A stretch of DNA of 64,000 nucleotides. Source: Endocalyx cinctus (Eukaryota > Ascomycota > Sordariomycetes > Amphisphaeriales > Apiosporaceae). Made by a program: the position numbers and the translations under genes. Below, piece by piece: positions 13,626 through 25,969 of the stretch (its first letter is position 1; each line of letters begins with the position of its first letter). Under the pieces are notes generated by a model, which had not been told where the DNA came from, searched no databases, and saw nothing but the letters and a program-made list of their open reading frames with translations. The DNA lies in NCBI GenBank assembly GCA_001600455.1, contig BCKC01000005.1:496001-560000 (forward strand), read 5' to 3'.

Positions 13626-14401
13626 TTTCTTTCTTTTTTCTTCTTGACAAAAAGAAAATTCTCAAGATCAAAAATTCTTTTCTACTGATTTTACTATTTA
13701 TTTATTTTTATCTCGCTTGATTGCTATTTTTGCTGTATTGTTACTTTTCTTCCCGTCAAATTTTGACGACAATAAATAACCGGTATCGCATTTTGAAAAC
13801 CAACTAGTAATCCCCTCGGTCAAAGTTTCTCCATCAATTATCATCAACGCCGCATTCGCGCTCAATGGCGTATAAGCCTAAAAATTATCACGAGCATTGC
13901 AAGAGCGAAATGAATATCAAGAAGCGCATGGATTCAAAGACCCATAAGCACAATAGCGGGGCAGGTTAATCGAATCTTCATTGTGAACTTTCATGCGACG
14001 AATGTAGTGATATTAAAAGGGGTTGAGTAAGTAGTCTAGAGACCCGATTCACGGTTTTATACCAATATAACTGCATATGCGGATTCTACTTGTTCACGAT
14101 CAACGAAAGGGACACAGATATTGGTACGTATGTATGTATAGATCATTCATGTGGCTCGAGTGTAGAATTCCCATCCCGAGTCCTACGATGAATGAGAGTA
14201 CCTCTGATAATATATACAGTTTGAAAGAAAGAATATGGATGAATATATTCCTGGTTTATAATTCCCTTCTCATACTCTCATTTCGAGAAGAGCGAGATGA
14301 GGGTCAAAATAGGAAAACAATATCCAACCAAGTTCAAAGAGCACCCGTCTCTCCAGCAGCAAAAAAAAAAGTTCTTTTTTTCCCCTGTCCCCCTTCGTCC
14401 T
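13626..14401. other. Intergenic between GH43 and GH11 genes
   Basis: This AT-rich segment must carry the GH43 promoter. I see no convincing coding sequence. A poly-T/pyrimidine stretch lies directly upstream of the GH43 start. Confidence 0.6.
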
Positions 14402-15274
<873 letters not shown>

Positions 15275-15419
15275 TTACGGCTTTTTATTTATTTTAGATT
15301 TGGAGTAGCAAAGGGAAGTTTATACTGGAGCCGGGTATTTGGGTTTGATATTTGGCTGATCTTTACCGGCAGAGATGAAGAACGGTTTGATGATCGAATG
15401 GGGTGGCTGATCGTCAGGG

Positions 15420-15428
15420 CCTTATATA
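15420..15428 (-). promoter_or_regulatory. Candidate TATA box of the GH11 xylanase gene
   Basis: On the minus strand this reads TATATAAGG, about 155 bp upstream of the xylanase ATG at 15265. The position and sequence fit a core promoter element. It is not proven. Confidence 0.4.
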
Positions 15429-16870
15429 CATGTACATATCCATATATGTAGGCACATATTATGATCGGACTCACGCATCATCGTTATTAACACATCCCTG
15501 AGGTCCGAGCTGGGGCAGGGCCAAAGGTGACCGACTACATGGTGAAATGCAATAGTATGATTTGAAAATTATCTTATGCGTACCTATCTTACTCGATTTA
15601 GAACCTATTATTCCGAGAAGGGACGGCCAAGCATCACCTCTCCGGGCCAGCTCGAAAAATACCGAAAGTCCCAGTTTTGTGCAAGGTATAGTTCACAATA
15701 CTACGCGCCTCGACGCTGTCCACTTTCTCAGGAGGGACGCAGGATAAGGCAATTGCGGAGGAGAGGATATAATTAGGCCAGGAATAGGAAGCAACGCCCC
15801 CCCGCGTTTTTGGAGAACGGTGTATTATTCCGCGAGTAAGAGACGGGCGGTAGAGCGGATGTAAAAATCACGTTCAAAGCATGGGTTCAATTATTACGTT
15901 GCCCTTGTACACTATGAAAAGAAAATTGCCAGACCAAAGACGAAGTGTGACGACTTCGAAGGTTCATCCCAATCGCAGATATATTAATGTTTTCTTCCCG
16001 ATGCTACCACAATGGCACGGTGGTGACGGCGTTCTTCATCTATGCGTTTCTCAAGTCTCAGGTCTTGTACGTACTATCTAGTGTACGCATACTATATACG
16101 CATTGCTTAATTGCAGGACCATGAAGACTTAACCCAATAAGAACGTGGGATGGGTGCACGATAGCCTCATCCGTACGTTGTGTTATGAGATATAAGGAGA
16201 TTGATATATTCGAAACACGCCTGCGGATACAGGCGGATAGTTTCACATATAATTGAGTAGAAGAAAAATTTGGGATGCGTAGGGACTCGATGGAGTTCAC
16301 AATTTCCAGGGCTGCTAGGCTTCGGACATATATCCTAATTTGGACCGTATTCCCCACACCCGAAGTCATCCCTTTCTATTTGGTGATGAGGCTTGCGTAG
16401 CATAGGTTAGATGGTTACATATACTCCGTACACTACATATACATACCTAACGTCGATCATCAGAATTTCACATACCGTTTCTTAGTACAACGGCGTTTAG
16501 GTAAGAGACAAGACTTTATAATTATAACTTTATGTGTAGATAACTCATTCGAGTAAATAATTATGTCTATATTTATCAAAAGATCGGATGAACGAAGGCG
16601 GCAGAGCGTTTCAAACATTCTACGCAATATGACATATTGCATTGGTCTCTAATATTAAATAAGAAAAAAAGAATAGGGGCTGAAACACCACACTCGAATA
16701 TAGATTACTGTACCTACCAGTACTGTTGGGTAAACTCGGTACAGGGTCAGTACTGAAAAGACTAAAGAGCGATAAATTGGTGATAATATACATAATCAAC
16801 TAATTACATCAACAGGTGCCTTAAGTAATCGCTGTATACTCTTCTGGCGAAACGGCGATGACAATTCACG

Positions 16871-16899
16871 AAAAAAAAAAAAAAAAAAAAAAAAAAAAA
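16871..16899 (+). repeat. Homopolymer run of 29 A
   Basis: An uninterrupted A-run. It sits 56 nt upstream of the stop-free stretch at 16955-17287, so it is not a 3' poly-A tail of that stretch in the sense orientation. Confidence 0.9.
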
Positions 16900-16954
16900 C
16901 ACGTAAAAGTACTCGTTAAAAAACAATTGACAAACCACTTAACGCGTCAAATAA

Positions 16955-17287
16955 GGCACTTCCAGCTATGTATCATTTCTGAACCGTGCGGTATATGGGA
17001 AGATTCGCCGTCGTGTCTCGCCGAATATCGTCAGATATATAGAAATGCTATTGCGAATTGTCGAAAGGATAAGTAAGGGTGATGATACTAACCTTTGCCG
17101 AATTTCGCTTGTTACAGACGATTTATTGATTGCTGCCGAGGATCCTCGGCGTCGAACCGAGATTTTGCGTAAAATTGCGCGAGAAATATGGAATCGCGCG
17201 GGACAAGATAACGAGTTGGAATTTCCGAACCTTGTTACCATGTTCGCGGAGAGAAACGTGGATATTTCAGTGATAAAGGCATTTTAA
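16955..17287 (+). pseudogene. Possible decayed coding fragment, unassigned
   Basis: About 110 codons run without a stop in one plus-strand frame, with the only usable Met at 17045. The composition (mixed charged and hydrophobic, few low-complexity runs) looks more protein-like than its surroundings. The pattern V-T-D-D-L-L-I-A-A-E-D followed by R-K-I-A-R-E-I vaguely recalls the helical repeat arrays found in fungal NACHT/ankyrin-like proteins. No exons extend it on either side. It may equally be chance. Confidence 0.2.
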
Positions 17288-18038
17288 ACAGGATCTCATG
17301 CTAGAAGAGGGTCTCTGAGACGAGACTTCAAAGCGATAATATGACGTGGGTTTGAAAAGAATTGAGAATGACTCCCATGCTCTTCTGAGGTATGTAGAAA
17401 TTCGAGCTAGGTATCTCACCTGCAATTGTGTAACGTCATAGTAAGTAAATATCTCATAACAGCGGTGAAGCTGTGTGACATTTCTCCATAAGTTCGTGTG
17501 ACTATAGAAACTGTTCAATCTGTGTGGTTCGCGACTTGATGCTGGGCATCAGCAGACACAGTTCCCATAGCCAAAACGCTCTCCACCTTTCACTGCATAT
17601 TGTGAATCCAAACTCGGAAACCCTTAGGATGTCACTCGTAGGCAGGCAGTCTCCAAAGAACTTCCACCATCATATGAATTCTGATATATCTAACGAATCA
17701 GTAAAAGTTCATAATACTCGGACGACGCACTACCTTACTCGAAACCAAATAAATCCCGCGTGTGACCATGCTTTATATGCTTGACTACAGGCATGTCGGA
17801 GTTAATAAGACGATGTTCAAGACATAACGAGTAATAAACACTGCCTTAGGTATGTTGATGTGTTTGGAGTTATATAAGTTAATTAGAGAATTGTGATTGT
17901 TGTCTCTAAGCAGGCAAGCAAACAGTCTATACCATCTCCGTCACGAAATACCCCTTTATTTCCGCAGGTACAAGCAGGTAGATTATTCAAAATACTAGTT
18001 GGAAATATAACTATCTATTTCTTTCGCTATCTTTACCT

Positions 18039-18044
18039 TATAAA
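18039..18044 (+). promoter_or_regulatory. Candidate TATA box of the AA9 gene
   Basis: TATAAA lies 135 bp upstream of the first candidate ATG of the AA9 gene. It is the only close match in that promoter. Confidence 0.4.
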
Positions 18045-18173
18045 GTGATACCATCTCCAAAGTGAAAACGGTATTCTATAGTTCCTCAGCCAGAATACAC
18101 TTGCTGCCAGTATCTCAGGAACCGTTTCTCTCGCTTTTTTTTTTTTTGTTCTTGATCATCGTTCCTAGATCTC

Positions 18174-19105
18174 ATGCTAGACACACTCATTATGTATTCA
18201 TTGCTCTCCTTCATTCTACTCAGCACCAAAGTTCTCGGCCACGGCCACATCCAAGAAGTTATAGTGAACGGTGAAAGCTACCCGGGGTACAGCTCCGATG
18301 GCTATAGCGACTTAACCCAGATCCCCGTCTGGTCTTACACTGCTGATCAAGACGGTACGGTACCTCTCAAAGAACTCAACCAGCCCGGTATCATCTGTCG
18401 AGGTAATTCCAAAAACGCTCAGGCCTCTATATCTGTAGACGCCGGCGACACACTTCAGTTGAAATGGTTTAACGAGATCAACGGCTACGAACACGCTGGT
18501 CCCATCTTACAGTACCTGGCACCATGTGGTGACACCGGCTGCGGAGCTGTCAAGAAGGAGTCGCTCAAATTCTTTAAATTCTACGAGCTGGGCCTCATTC
18601 AGCCTGGCAAGAACGATGAACCTGCTTGGGAGACCCAGAAATGGGCTGCCACTGAGGTGCACAAGAATGTACAAAAAGTGTCTGGCGGGTTCATCGATAC
18701 CTTCAACGTGCACCTGCCTACTGACATAAAGGCTGGTCCTTATGTTCTTCGTCACGAAATGATTGGACTGCACATGGCTGATAAACAAAAACCTGAATTT
18801 TATCCGCAGGTTAGCTTCCTATCCTAATTAGTTTATTGTACTTTTATATGTTCGTGCAATTGACATGCTAGTAACAGTGTATTAATCTCAATATCTCTAG
18901 CTCTGGAACCGCTTCTCCAGAAGGTATTTCGGCTACTGAGTTTTATGACTTAGAAGATCCAGGCCTCGACATCGACATTTACACGAATCTCAAGAGTTAC
19001 ATTATCCCCGGCCCCCCTGTCTATACCAGTGATGCATCCCCTGCGTCCCCGACGAAGGGCTGCTCTCTGGAAACTCGGAGACATTCTCGAGATATTGGTG
19101 CTTGA
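18174..19105 (+). CDS. Secreted AA9 lytic polysaccharide monooxygenase
   Basis: A copper enzyme that oxidatively cleaves cellulose or other beta-glucans outside the cell. Exons 18174-18809 and 18878-19105 give 287 aa; an ATG at 18192 is an equally good start and yields a tighter signal peptide. Cleavage after Gly22 would expose His23 as the N-terminal copper ligand (mature start HGHIQ). The second ligand is His107 in GYEHAGP and the axial Tyr is Tyr210 in FYPQ. The intron ends at the GTAACAG acceptor before 18878, which restores the conserved CINL strand; the next AG (before 18901) would shift the frame. The C-terminus ends in a short Pro/Ser/basic tail with no carbohydrate-binding module. 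It fits the neighbouring xylan-degrading genes. Confidence 0.95.
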
Positions 19106-19891
19106 GACATAGAGCCCATACCTCGGGTTGGTGGTGTTGTTATAGATGTAAATGTTGTCTTTTTGGGATAGTTTTCAGGGGATCTTCATGCTGATAATGC
19201 AAAAATAAGAGGTGGGCACGAATGGGAGAACGCACAGATTCACACTCGATATTCGAATTGAAACAAATTGTATTTTCCCTAGCTAGTGGAACTTCTATGC
19301 ATTTATTATCTGCTGATAATTACGGTATTAAATTACTTTTGACTGTTACTCGCTAGTCAGTGCTTCAAATCCCCCCTTTCTCGCTTCGAATACTACACAA
19401 AAGATTTGATTTGACGGCTTGAAAAAAAAAAAAAAAAAAAAAGAGTATGTCTATGACGATGGTAATGTGGCCATGAATACTCGAATACTACATAGGATAC
19501 GTGCGTTAAGTAGGGTGTGTACAATGAGGCAGGCTGTATGCAGCTACTGTAGGTAGGCTGTACATGGTCATAGAGCGTGGATGGTTACATAGAATCAAGA
19601 CATGAAAATAAAAAAGATGACTAAAATAGATTCGGCAAGCTAAATTTCTATAAGAGTAGCAATCAGTTCTACTTGACCAGACTGTATATAGAATTTATGT
19701 CCTACCTTAATATAGGCAGCGCCACAAATGGCCTGTCTTGTATGCATACGCTGATAATATGCCATTTACCCCACGTAGGACAGCGACGATCCCCGTTACA
19801 ATGCAATTTGCTACGTCTGCTTGTTTATAAATATAAGTAGTAGTTCATTCTCGAAGTTGAAAACCAGATATGACATGTAGGTTATTCCATC
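19106..19891. other. Intergenic, no gene seen
   Basis: AT-rich spacer with a homopolymer A-run (about 19422-19442). It contains the promoter of the DUF3176 gene. Confidence 0.6.
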
Positions 19892-21832
19892 ATGGCTACC
19901 CACAATATCACCCATGTCTCTGAGGGAGATAATCATACATACGAGAACCTTCCAAGAGAAGGCGAAGCCGATGAATCAGATGAATTCAATGAAGCCGACG
20001 AAGCAGTACTCATTATAGATACGCAGCAGATCCACGGGCACGATAATTCAGAGCAATATGACGTGGCCGTTAGTACAGCTAGCCCAGAGAAAACCCAAGA
20101 CAGTCCAAATGCTAGAACAGCCGATTCACACATTCATTCGTGGGATGGTTTCATTATCTGGATCACCGAATCGTTAGCAATATTTCTTAGCTGGGGTTTT
20201 CAAATAGCTCTACTTGTCATTCTAATCAAAATGAACAACAAGCCGCTGGAAAACTGGACCGGAAAAATCTCCCTCAACGCTACGGTAGCCATCTTTGCCA
20301 CCATCTCAAGGAGTCTCATTCTATTTACCGTCGCAGCATGCATTAGCCAGTTAAAGTGGCAGCTTCTGCGTAAAAGATGCAGATTACGAGACTTTGAGGT
20401 ATTCGATGAGGCGAGCAGGGGACCAGATGGGGCCTTGAAGCTCCTACTGCGCGTGCCGCTCCATATTGCCTCCATTGGAGCAATCACTATCATCGTCGCT
20501 TCTGCGATCGGTCCTTTTACGCAACAAGTTATCCAATTCGACACAAGAACGGTAGAGTCGCCAAACACGACTGTCTCCTTCGGATTTGCACATGCTTACA
20601 GTGCCGATGACTATGAACAGTTAAAATCGCCTGAGACGTATAAGGGACTGGATTTCTCTCTCAGGGGGGCGTTCATGAACGGCCTCTACGGTCTCAGTCC
20701 AATACAAGACTTCAACTGCTCATCAAGCTGTGTATGGCCCGGCTCCTACATAACCCTCGGGTTTGGGTTCGAGTGTTCGAACGTGACGAGAGCTACGCTT
20801 GCCACCAAAAGATGCTTCGCAACGGGTGCTAGTTATAACGGCACGGAAGTGAACGATTTTAATACATATCTAAATCATGATTGCATTATGACGACGCCAG
20901 GAAATGTGACCATTAAGACACAGCTCATACCTACCATGTCACAGACCGTGCAGTTTGTGTCCAGCAATTCACATAATTACTGGAACCTTTCTGATCTACG
21001 TCTCGTCTATGATTATGGGTCACTGTATCATGGGTTACCGGTGAATAATTATAGTTTCCGAAGCGACTTTCTACATGTGGCGCAATACCAAGCCGAAGAC
21101 CGGTGGAATATGGCTAATGGATACTATGAATCAAATGTCACCGAGTGTGCCGTGAGCCTCGCGGCCTGGAATATGTCCGACATTTCAGCCCAGGGAAACA
21201 ATTTCAACGTCAACAGTAGCCAAAAGTTACCCTTAAACCCCATTAGCTTCAAGCTGACGGAGGAAGGTAGTGAAGACGACGATCCGTTCAAAAACGTGGT
21301 CTTCAATCTGGAGAATTCGCCAGATAATATGACCATCGCACTTAGGGATTGGATGAGCATCGCGGGATTTATGCTAGAAGAGTTGTCAGATATCGAGACG
21401 CTGGTGGGTGAAATACCGGCCGAGAACGCAGGAAAGGCCTCCCCTTTGCAGTCGCAGGCAGTTTCGGGTGATATCACCGAGTGGTTGGGCCGCGGGACCC
21501 AGGCCGTGACGGATGCCATGCGCTCGGGGCGGAGGAAACAATTAGCATACGGCCATAGTCTAGAGCCAGTTATATTCGTTCGTGTCAACTGGGTCTGGCT
21601 TACGCTGCCGTTAATTACTGAAACGGCAGCATTGGCGTTGCTAGCGGCGACCATATGGATTGCGGGGCGCGGGAAATCAGTACCGGTGTGGAAGTCGTCG
21701 TCACTAGCTCTGATGTTCCACGATACTAGCGGCGCAGATAATGTCGATGAAGATATTGTATTGACGAGCAGATTTTCAAAGCGTAAGGAGCTGAAACATA
21801 TTGCTCAGCGGACAGCCCGTCTTGGGTTTTGA
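19892..21832 (+). CDS. DUF3176 fungal membrane protein
   Basis: A single-exon gene of 646 aa. An acidic N-terminal tail (about residues 1-85) is followed by two hydrophobic helices (about 92-112 and 128-152), a conserved basic segment, a third helix near 188-210, a long Asn-glycosylation-rich extracytoplasmic domain with paired cysteines (about 215-560), and a last transmembrane helix near 572-592 before a short cytosolic tail. This layout, and the W-x-x-E-x-x-A first helix, match the fungal family DUF3176, whose function is unknown. The gene converges on the HET gene with 194 bp between stop codons. No catalytic motif is visible. Confidence 0.85.
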   Translation: MATHNITHVSEGDNHTYENLPREGEADESDEFNEADEAVLIIDTQQIHGHDNSEQYDVAVSTASPEKTQDSPNARTADSHIHSWDGFIIWITESLAIFLSWGFQIALLVILIKMNNKPLENWTGKISLNATVAIFATISRSLILFTVAACISQLKWQLLRKRCRLRDFEVFDEASRGPDGALKLLLRVPLHIASIGAITIIVASAIGPFTQQVIQFDTRTVESPNTTVSFGFAHAYSADDYEQLKSPETYKGLDFSLRGAFMNGLYGLSPIQDFNCSSSCVWPGSYITLGFGFECSNVTRATLATKRCFATGASYNGTEVNDFNTYLNHDCIMTTPGNVTIKTQLIPTMSQTVQFVSSNSHNYWNLSDLRLVYDYGSLYHGLPVNNYSFRSDFLHVAQYQAEDRWNMANGYYESNVTECAVSLAAWNMSDISAQGNNFNVNSSQKLPLNPISFKLTEEGSEDDDPFKNVVFNLENSPDNMTIALRDWMSIAGFMLEELSDIETLVGEIPAENAGKASPLQSQAVSGDITEWLGRGTQAVTDAMRSGRRKQLAYGHSLEPVIFVRVNWVWLTLPLITETAALALLAATIWIAGRGKSVPVWKSSSLALMFHDTSGADNVDEDIVLTSRFSKRKELKHIAQRTARLGF

Positions 21833-22026
21833 CACAAATTTATTCACTAAATTTTCAATAACAATTTATAACTGGATATACTCTAGCTGTGTATTTCACC
21901 TGAAAAATGTGCCATATAAGTTGATTTTCGTTCAGCTCAGGTAGTTGAACTCGAATTAACTTGAAATATCCCGCCTAACTCATCTTATGGAGTGTTGACT
22001 GGTAAATATTCGGGGGAAATTGAGTT

Positions 22027-23796
22027 CTAGTGTAATAAGATACTCTGTTCGATGTGCTTCCCAAGCCCATTATTATACGCTTCGCCTTGCATAATACCCT
22101 GGACGTAGCTGCGACCCACCAGCTTATAGTGAAGAGAGTCGCCTGCACGTACACAAAGAGGTATCTTGCTTCCGTGAAGTACCCATATTTGATCCCCAGG
22201 CTGCATGTTGAGATGACCTATCCCCATTAAGCCATCTCTCGTGATGAAAAATCTCTGGTTCGCAATCATGTGAAAGAGTGTGTAGTGGACTTCCCATCCA
22301 CCCAACCCAGGTCGTTCCATGAACTCATAGACGAGTTTCCACTGGTCTGGCTCGAGTTTTCGGACTCCTCCCATTCCCCCTATATCCCTAACGCAGAGAT
22401 CTGATAGAATGGCTCGGGCGAAAGCCTCGCGAAAGGGATAGTTCCCTCCTCTATATTTATCGGACGGGTCAGACCCGAGGGAGGCTATCGCGAAGTGGTA
22501 CCAGTCACGCATTGTCTGAGCCATGGGTTCGAAGGAAGCATTTCGTTTCGGGTCGAGAAGTGGCTGGCTTACTTTTTCAATCTTGTCGACCATCATTCCT
22601 GTTAACTCTAAAGTATCTTTGGTATGCTGTGCTCGACTTCTTAAGGCGTCGAGATCTAGGAGTCTCCCAGCAGCAGCATCGAAGTGATCAAACACATCTA
22701 GGTGAAACCATGTATCCACACTATGTAATGCGGGCCGTCTTACATCGGTAGCCCAGCTTGGGATTCCAATCGCGCTCGAGTCCTCTAGTTGTGTGTCTAG
22801 TGTTAAGGTGATTAAGCTTTGACGGTCTAAGATCATGTCAAGAGTAACGCAAGCGTACAGCTCGGCTAGCGGAGTATCGTAACCGCATGTCTTGGTGAGC
22901 GGCAGACGGGAATTGGTCGCCTCGAGACCTAGTAGTCCAAGCGCTTTATCTCGAGGCTCTGTCGCAAGGCGCGGCCTCCACTTCTCGAACTCGAAAAGCG
23001 GGGGTTCGTCGCCGTCTTGGGAGCTTTGAAACCATGTCACGATAGCAAAGAAATGGTCGAGGGAAGGGCATCCAGCTTGTTCCAGCGAAGGAAGTCGAAA
23101 TAAAGGACCTTCGATCCAAACATATCGCATTTTAACAATATCCTCCCATGAGAGCGTCAGCGGACCCCATACAAGCAGACGGTCTCTGGGGAGGACGCAT
23201 TCTTGTACCGTCCACACTCGGGACCAGTAAGGATTCTTTACGCACATGAACTCCGCCGCCTTCGACATCTCCTTGTACTCGGACGGTGAGCTCATCATTT
23301 CTGGGGGTGGGATATTTTCGCATTGCTCTTCGGCGTCATATACCGCCACCATATACCGAAAGAATTTCATAACGTCCTCAGCCACTTTCAGGGGTATTTC
23401 TGGGGGCAGGTCACCCAGCCAGATTACGCATCGGCTACATTGCGAGTATATATACCCCATGTTATGGACCTGAGTGATCTTTTCTTTGTTATCCGATTGA
23501 TCTATGCAGAGCTGGTCGACCCACAGGAATCTTGATTCGTCAGGTAACCGTAATTGGTACAAGGAACGATATAGGTTCTTGGTAATTCTGAGCGGATTAC
23601 CATCCACCTCGATTTCTATTTCGAAATCCGGTTCGCCCCATACGTACGACAGTGCTTCGAACGTTAACTCTTCGGATAGCTTAGCTGCTTGAGTTCTACA
23701 GATAATGGGTGGGGGTGAGGCAGAACCATCGTCGTCACTTGAAGATGAAGACGACGGCAGAAGCTCTAAGATACGGATCTCCTCGTCTGAAAGCAT
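22027..23796 (-). CDS. HET-domain (heterokaryon incompatibility) protein
   Basis: A single-exon gene. The chosen start is the first true ATG at 23796, giving 589 aa; a longer frame begins only with TTG. After an acidic Ser/Asp tract, the HET domain (about residues 45-210) shows the family signatures ALSYVWG, LWVDQLCIDQ and the YSQC...WLGD block. The C-terminal half follows the usual layout of HET proteins, ending with a segment (RFFITRDGLMGIG...GDQIWVLHG) that in this family is a small conserved fold. HET proteins can trigger cell death when non-self cells fuse, though most genomic copies have no demonstrated role. It is tail to tail with the DUF3176 gene. Confidence 0.93.
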   Translation of the reverse strand: MLSDEEIRILELLPSSSSSSDDDGSASPPPIICRTQAAKLSEELTFEALSYVWGEPDFEIEIEVDGNPLRITKNLYRSLYQLRLPDESRFLWVDQLCIDQSDNKEKITQVHNMGYIYSQCSRCVIWLGDLPPEIPLKVAEDVMKFFRYMVAVYDAEEQCENIPPPEMMSSPSEYKEMSKAAEFMCVKNPYWSRVWTVQECVLPRDRLLVWGPLTLSWEDIVKMRYVWIEGPLFRLPSLEQAGCPSLDHFFAIVTWFQSSQDGDEPPLFEFEKWRPRLATEPRDKALGLLGLEATNSRLPLTKTCGYDTPLAELYACVTLDMILDRQSLITLTLDTQLEDSSAIGIPSWATDVRRPALHSVDTWFHLDVFDHFDAAAGRLLDLDALRSRAQHTKDTLELTGMMVDKIEKVSQPLLDPKRNASFEPMAQTMRDWYHFAIASLGSDPSDKYRGGNYPFREAFARAILSDLCVRDIGGMGGVRKLEPDQWKLVYEFMERPGLGGWEVHYTLFHMIANQRFFITRDGLMGIGHLNMQPGDQIWVLHGSKIPLCVRAGDSLHYKLVGRSYVQGIMQGEAYNNGLGKHIEQSILLH

Positions 23797-24462
23797 GACT
23801 ATTAGCTTGTATGATAGATTTAAAGACCGACATGATCTGCTCAATCAGTTCAGTTGATCAGTATTATATATTTTGCGTGTAAATTACCTTACTTTTTGCC
23901 ACGTCGTTGGATTCAACGCTTGGTGACCAATCCTAGGAACATTATTTTCTTTGATCGAGCCTGAATGGCTATGAAGCTATCACCGTGACCCTCTTCTAGT
24001 GCTTATAATAATCTATATAAGCCTGCCTGCCTGCTTACCTCCCTGTCTGCCTGCCTGCCTGCCGACCTAGTCATACATGCATTTACGTATGAAGTCATGA
24101 TCAGCGTGACAAGCAAATATTACAAAAATAAAAGATATTCTTATGACGTATGCTTTATTTTTAATATTAAGAAGGCGAGAGAACCCTCGCATTCGCCTAA
24201 GTATTCTTTTACTGCTATTTCTAGACCTTAGTTCCGCAGAATTACAATGTACATAAAACAAACTAGATTTGATTACGTAGCTAAATATTATCAATTCTCA
24301 CGTTTTCTTTTTCGTCCTGCGCGGGACAAAATAGTCATCTCATTAATGAGAAAAGACGTCGTATCATGGAGCATTATAGCCTATTAATCTAAAAGATCCA
24401 GCTTAGTCTTTTCTCTTTACCCCCAAGTTCTTACGTGGGCACTCCGACAAAATGCTTAGTAT
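23797..24462. other. Intergenic with a CTGC microsatellite
   Basis: It separates the HET gene start from the amidase stop. A (CCTG)n-type tandem tract at about 24021-24063 is the only notable content. Confidence 0.6.
24021..24063. repeat. Imperfect GCCT/CTGC tandem repeat
   Basis: Roughly ten 4-nt units of GCCT with a few interruptions. Confidence 0.8.
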
Positions 24463-25969
24463 CTATTCTGGCCTCGTCCATCCGCCTTCTGCCTCGAATA
24501 TTTTCCCGACTGCTTTAGAGACAGAGAGAAGATGACGGTCGTAATACCGAGGGGCAACTAGAGTCAGACCGATTGGCATACCATTTTCTCCCTTGAAGCC
24601 AGGAATATTGACCACTGGTGTATGGAACCCCTAGTTAGAAGTATTGTTAGAATACACTCAGAAGCCTTACAAGAACAATCGGTGTTTAAACTTACTGTCC
24701 ATATACTGTTGAATGCAGCACTACCAGTCTCCGTAGTAACAGGGGCCTCGTCAACGACGCTGGGGGTAATAATGGCCGCGTATTTCGCCGCGATCGCATC
24801 GATCTTAGGCCGGAGAGCGGCCATGTTGTCGAAAGCCTCTAACTGCGCTGCGCGGGTGATCTTTTTCACATTATCAACATGCTCCACCAAAAATTCACTC
24901 ATTTTCTCCTTAGCGATCCGATACTCGGGCAAGAACGCGGTACGGCCGTCGCTGTGGAGCACTATGCTATGCCACTCCGGCATCTTGTCGAAGTCGGAAG
25001 GCAGCTCGATCTCCTCCACCTCGGCGCCGTGGTCTCTGAGAAGCTGCGCGCCTTTCTCCATCGCCGCTATCGTTCCCGGGCCCGCCTGGGGCCAGACCAT
25101 GGTCTTCAAGAGAGCAAACTTGGCCCCCTTAACAGAGAAGTTCTCCTGAGGCTTCTGGTCGTCTTCTAACGCAAATACGTCGGCCAGAAGCTCTAGATCC
25201 TCTACACTACGAGCGTAAAGGCCGAGGGTGTCGAATATGAGCGAGTAGATCTTTTGCCCCTCACGAGTGATGGAGTTCCATGTCGGCTTCATGGCGTAGA
25301 CTCCATTGTACGAACCAGGACGTAAAGTACTTCCTCCAGTCTGAGTACCCAAGCCTATGGGCGCTTGATAGTCTCCAACGGCCGCGCCGGATCCCGATGA
25401 AGACCCACCCGGTGTTCTCGTAGGGTCAAAAGGATTGCGGGTCTTTGGTCCAAATCTCGTCGACGCAAATTCCGTTGTGCATGATTTACCTTTTAATATC
25501 ATTCAGCCAAGAGAAACATTTCGGGTATACATATCTTTACTAACCTAGGATCAAAGCACCCGCATTGCGCAAAACTATAATGGATCCTGCATCAACCTTT
25601 GGTGCATCTCCCTCGTAGATAGGGGAATTGTGTTGAGTTGGCATATCTAGTAGATTGGGAATTAGCTCACCATGACTTCATTCCAAAATAGGTAAATAGG
25701 GGAAATTTTAAAGTTTTACCTTTGGTATAAATAACATCCTTCACGGCAATTGCTACGCCATGCAGAGGACCTCGCTTCTCAGGGGGTATTTGGTCTAGCT
25801 TCTTCGCCTGCTCAATAACATATTCCGGGTTAAGGTAGGCCCATGCCTTGACGGCGTCATCTCGTTTTTCGATACGAGAGAGAAGGGATTTAGCGTACTC
25901 CTCGACTGTCAAGGAGCCATCTTTAAATTTAGCAACAGCTTGAGACGCTGTCAGTTTATATGGCTCCAT
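24463..25969 (-). CDS. Amidase signature (AS) family amidohydrolase
   Basis: Hydrolyses a carboxamide to acid and ammonia. Exons on the minus strand are 25969-25720, 25646-25545, 25489-24696 and 24630-24463, giving 437 aa, somewhat short for the family (usually 450-550). The Ser-Ser-Lys triad is visible: Lys77 in VAVKD-like AIAVKD, the cis-Ser loop PGGSSSGSG (Ser147-149) and nucleophile Ser171 in TGGSTLRP. All splice phases agree. It lies on the same strand as, and just downstream of, the NCS1 permease and PuuE-type allantoinase genes, so a role in releasing ammonia from an imported or purine-derived amide is plausible. The substrate is not shown by sequence. Confidence 0.92.

Noticed and set aside
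18810..18833. Apparent premature stop in the AA9 gene
   Set aside because: The stop lies in a clean 68-nt intron whose correct acceptor restores the conserved C-terminal strands.
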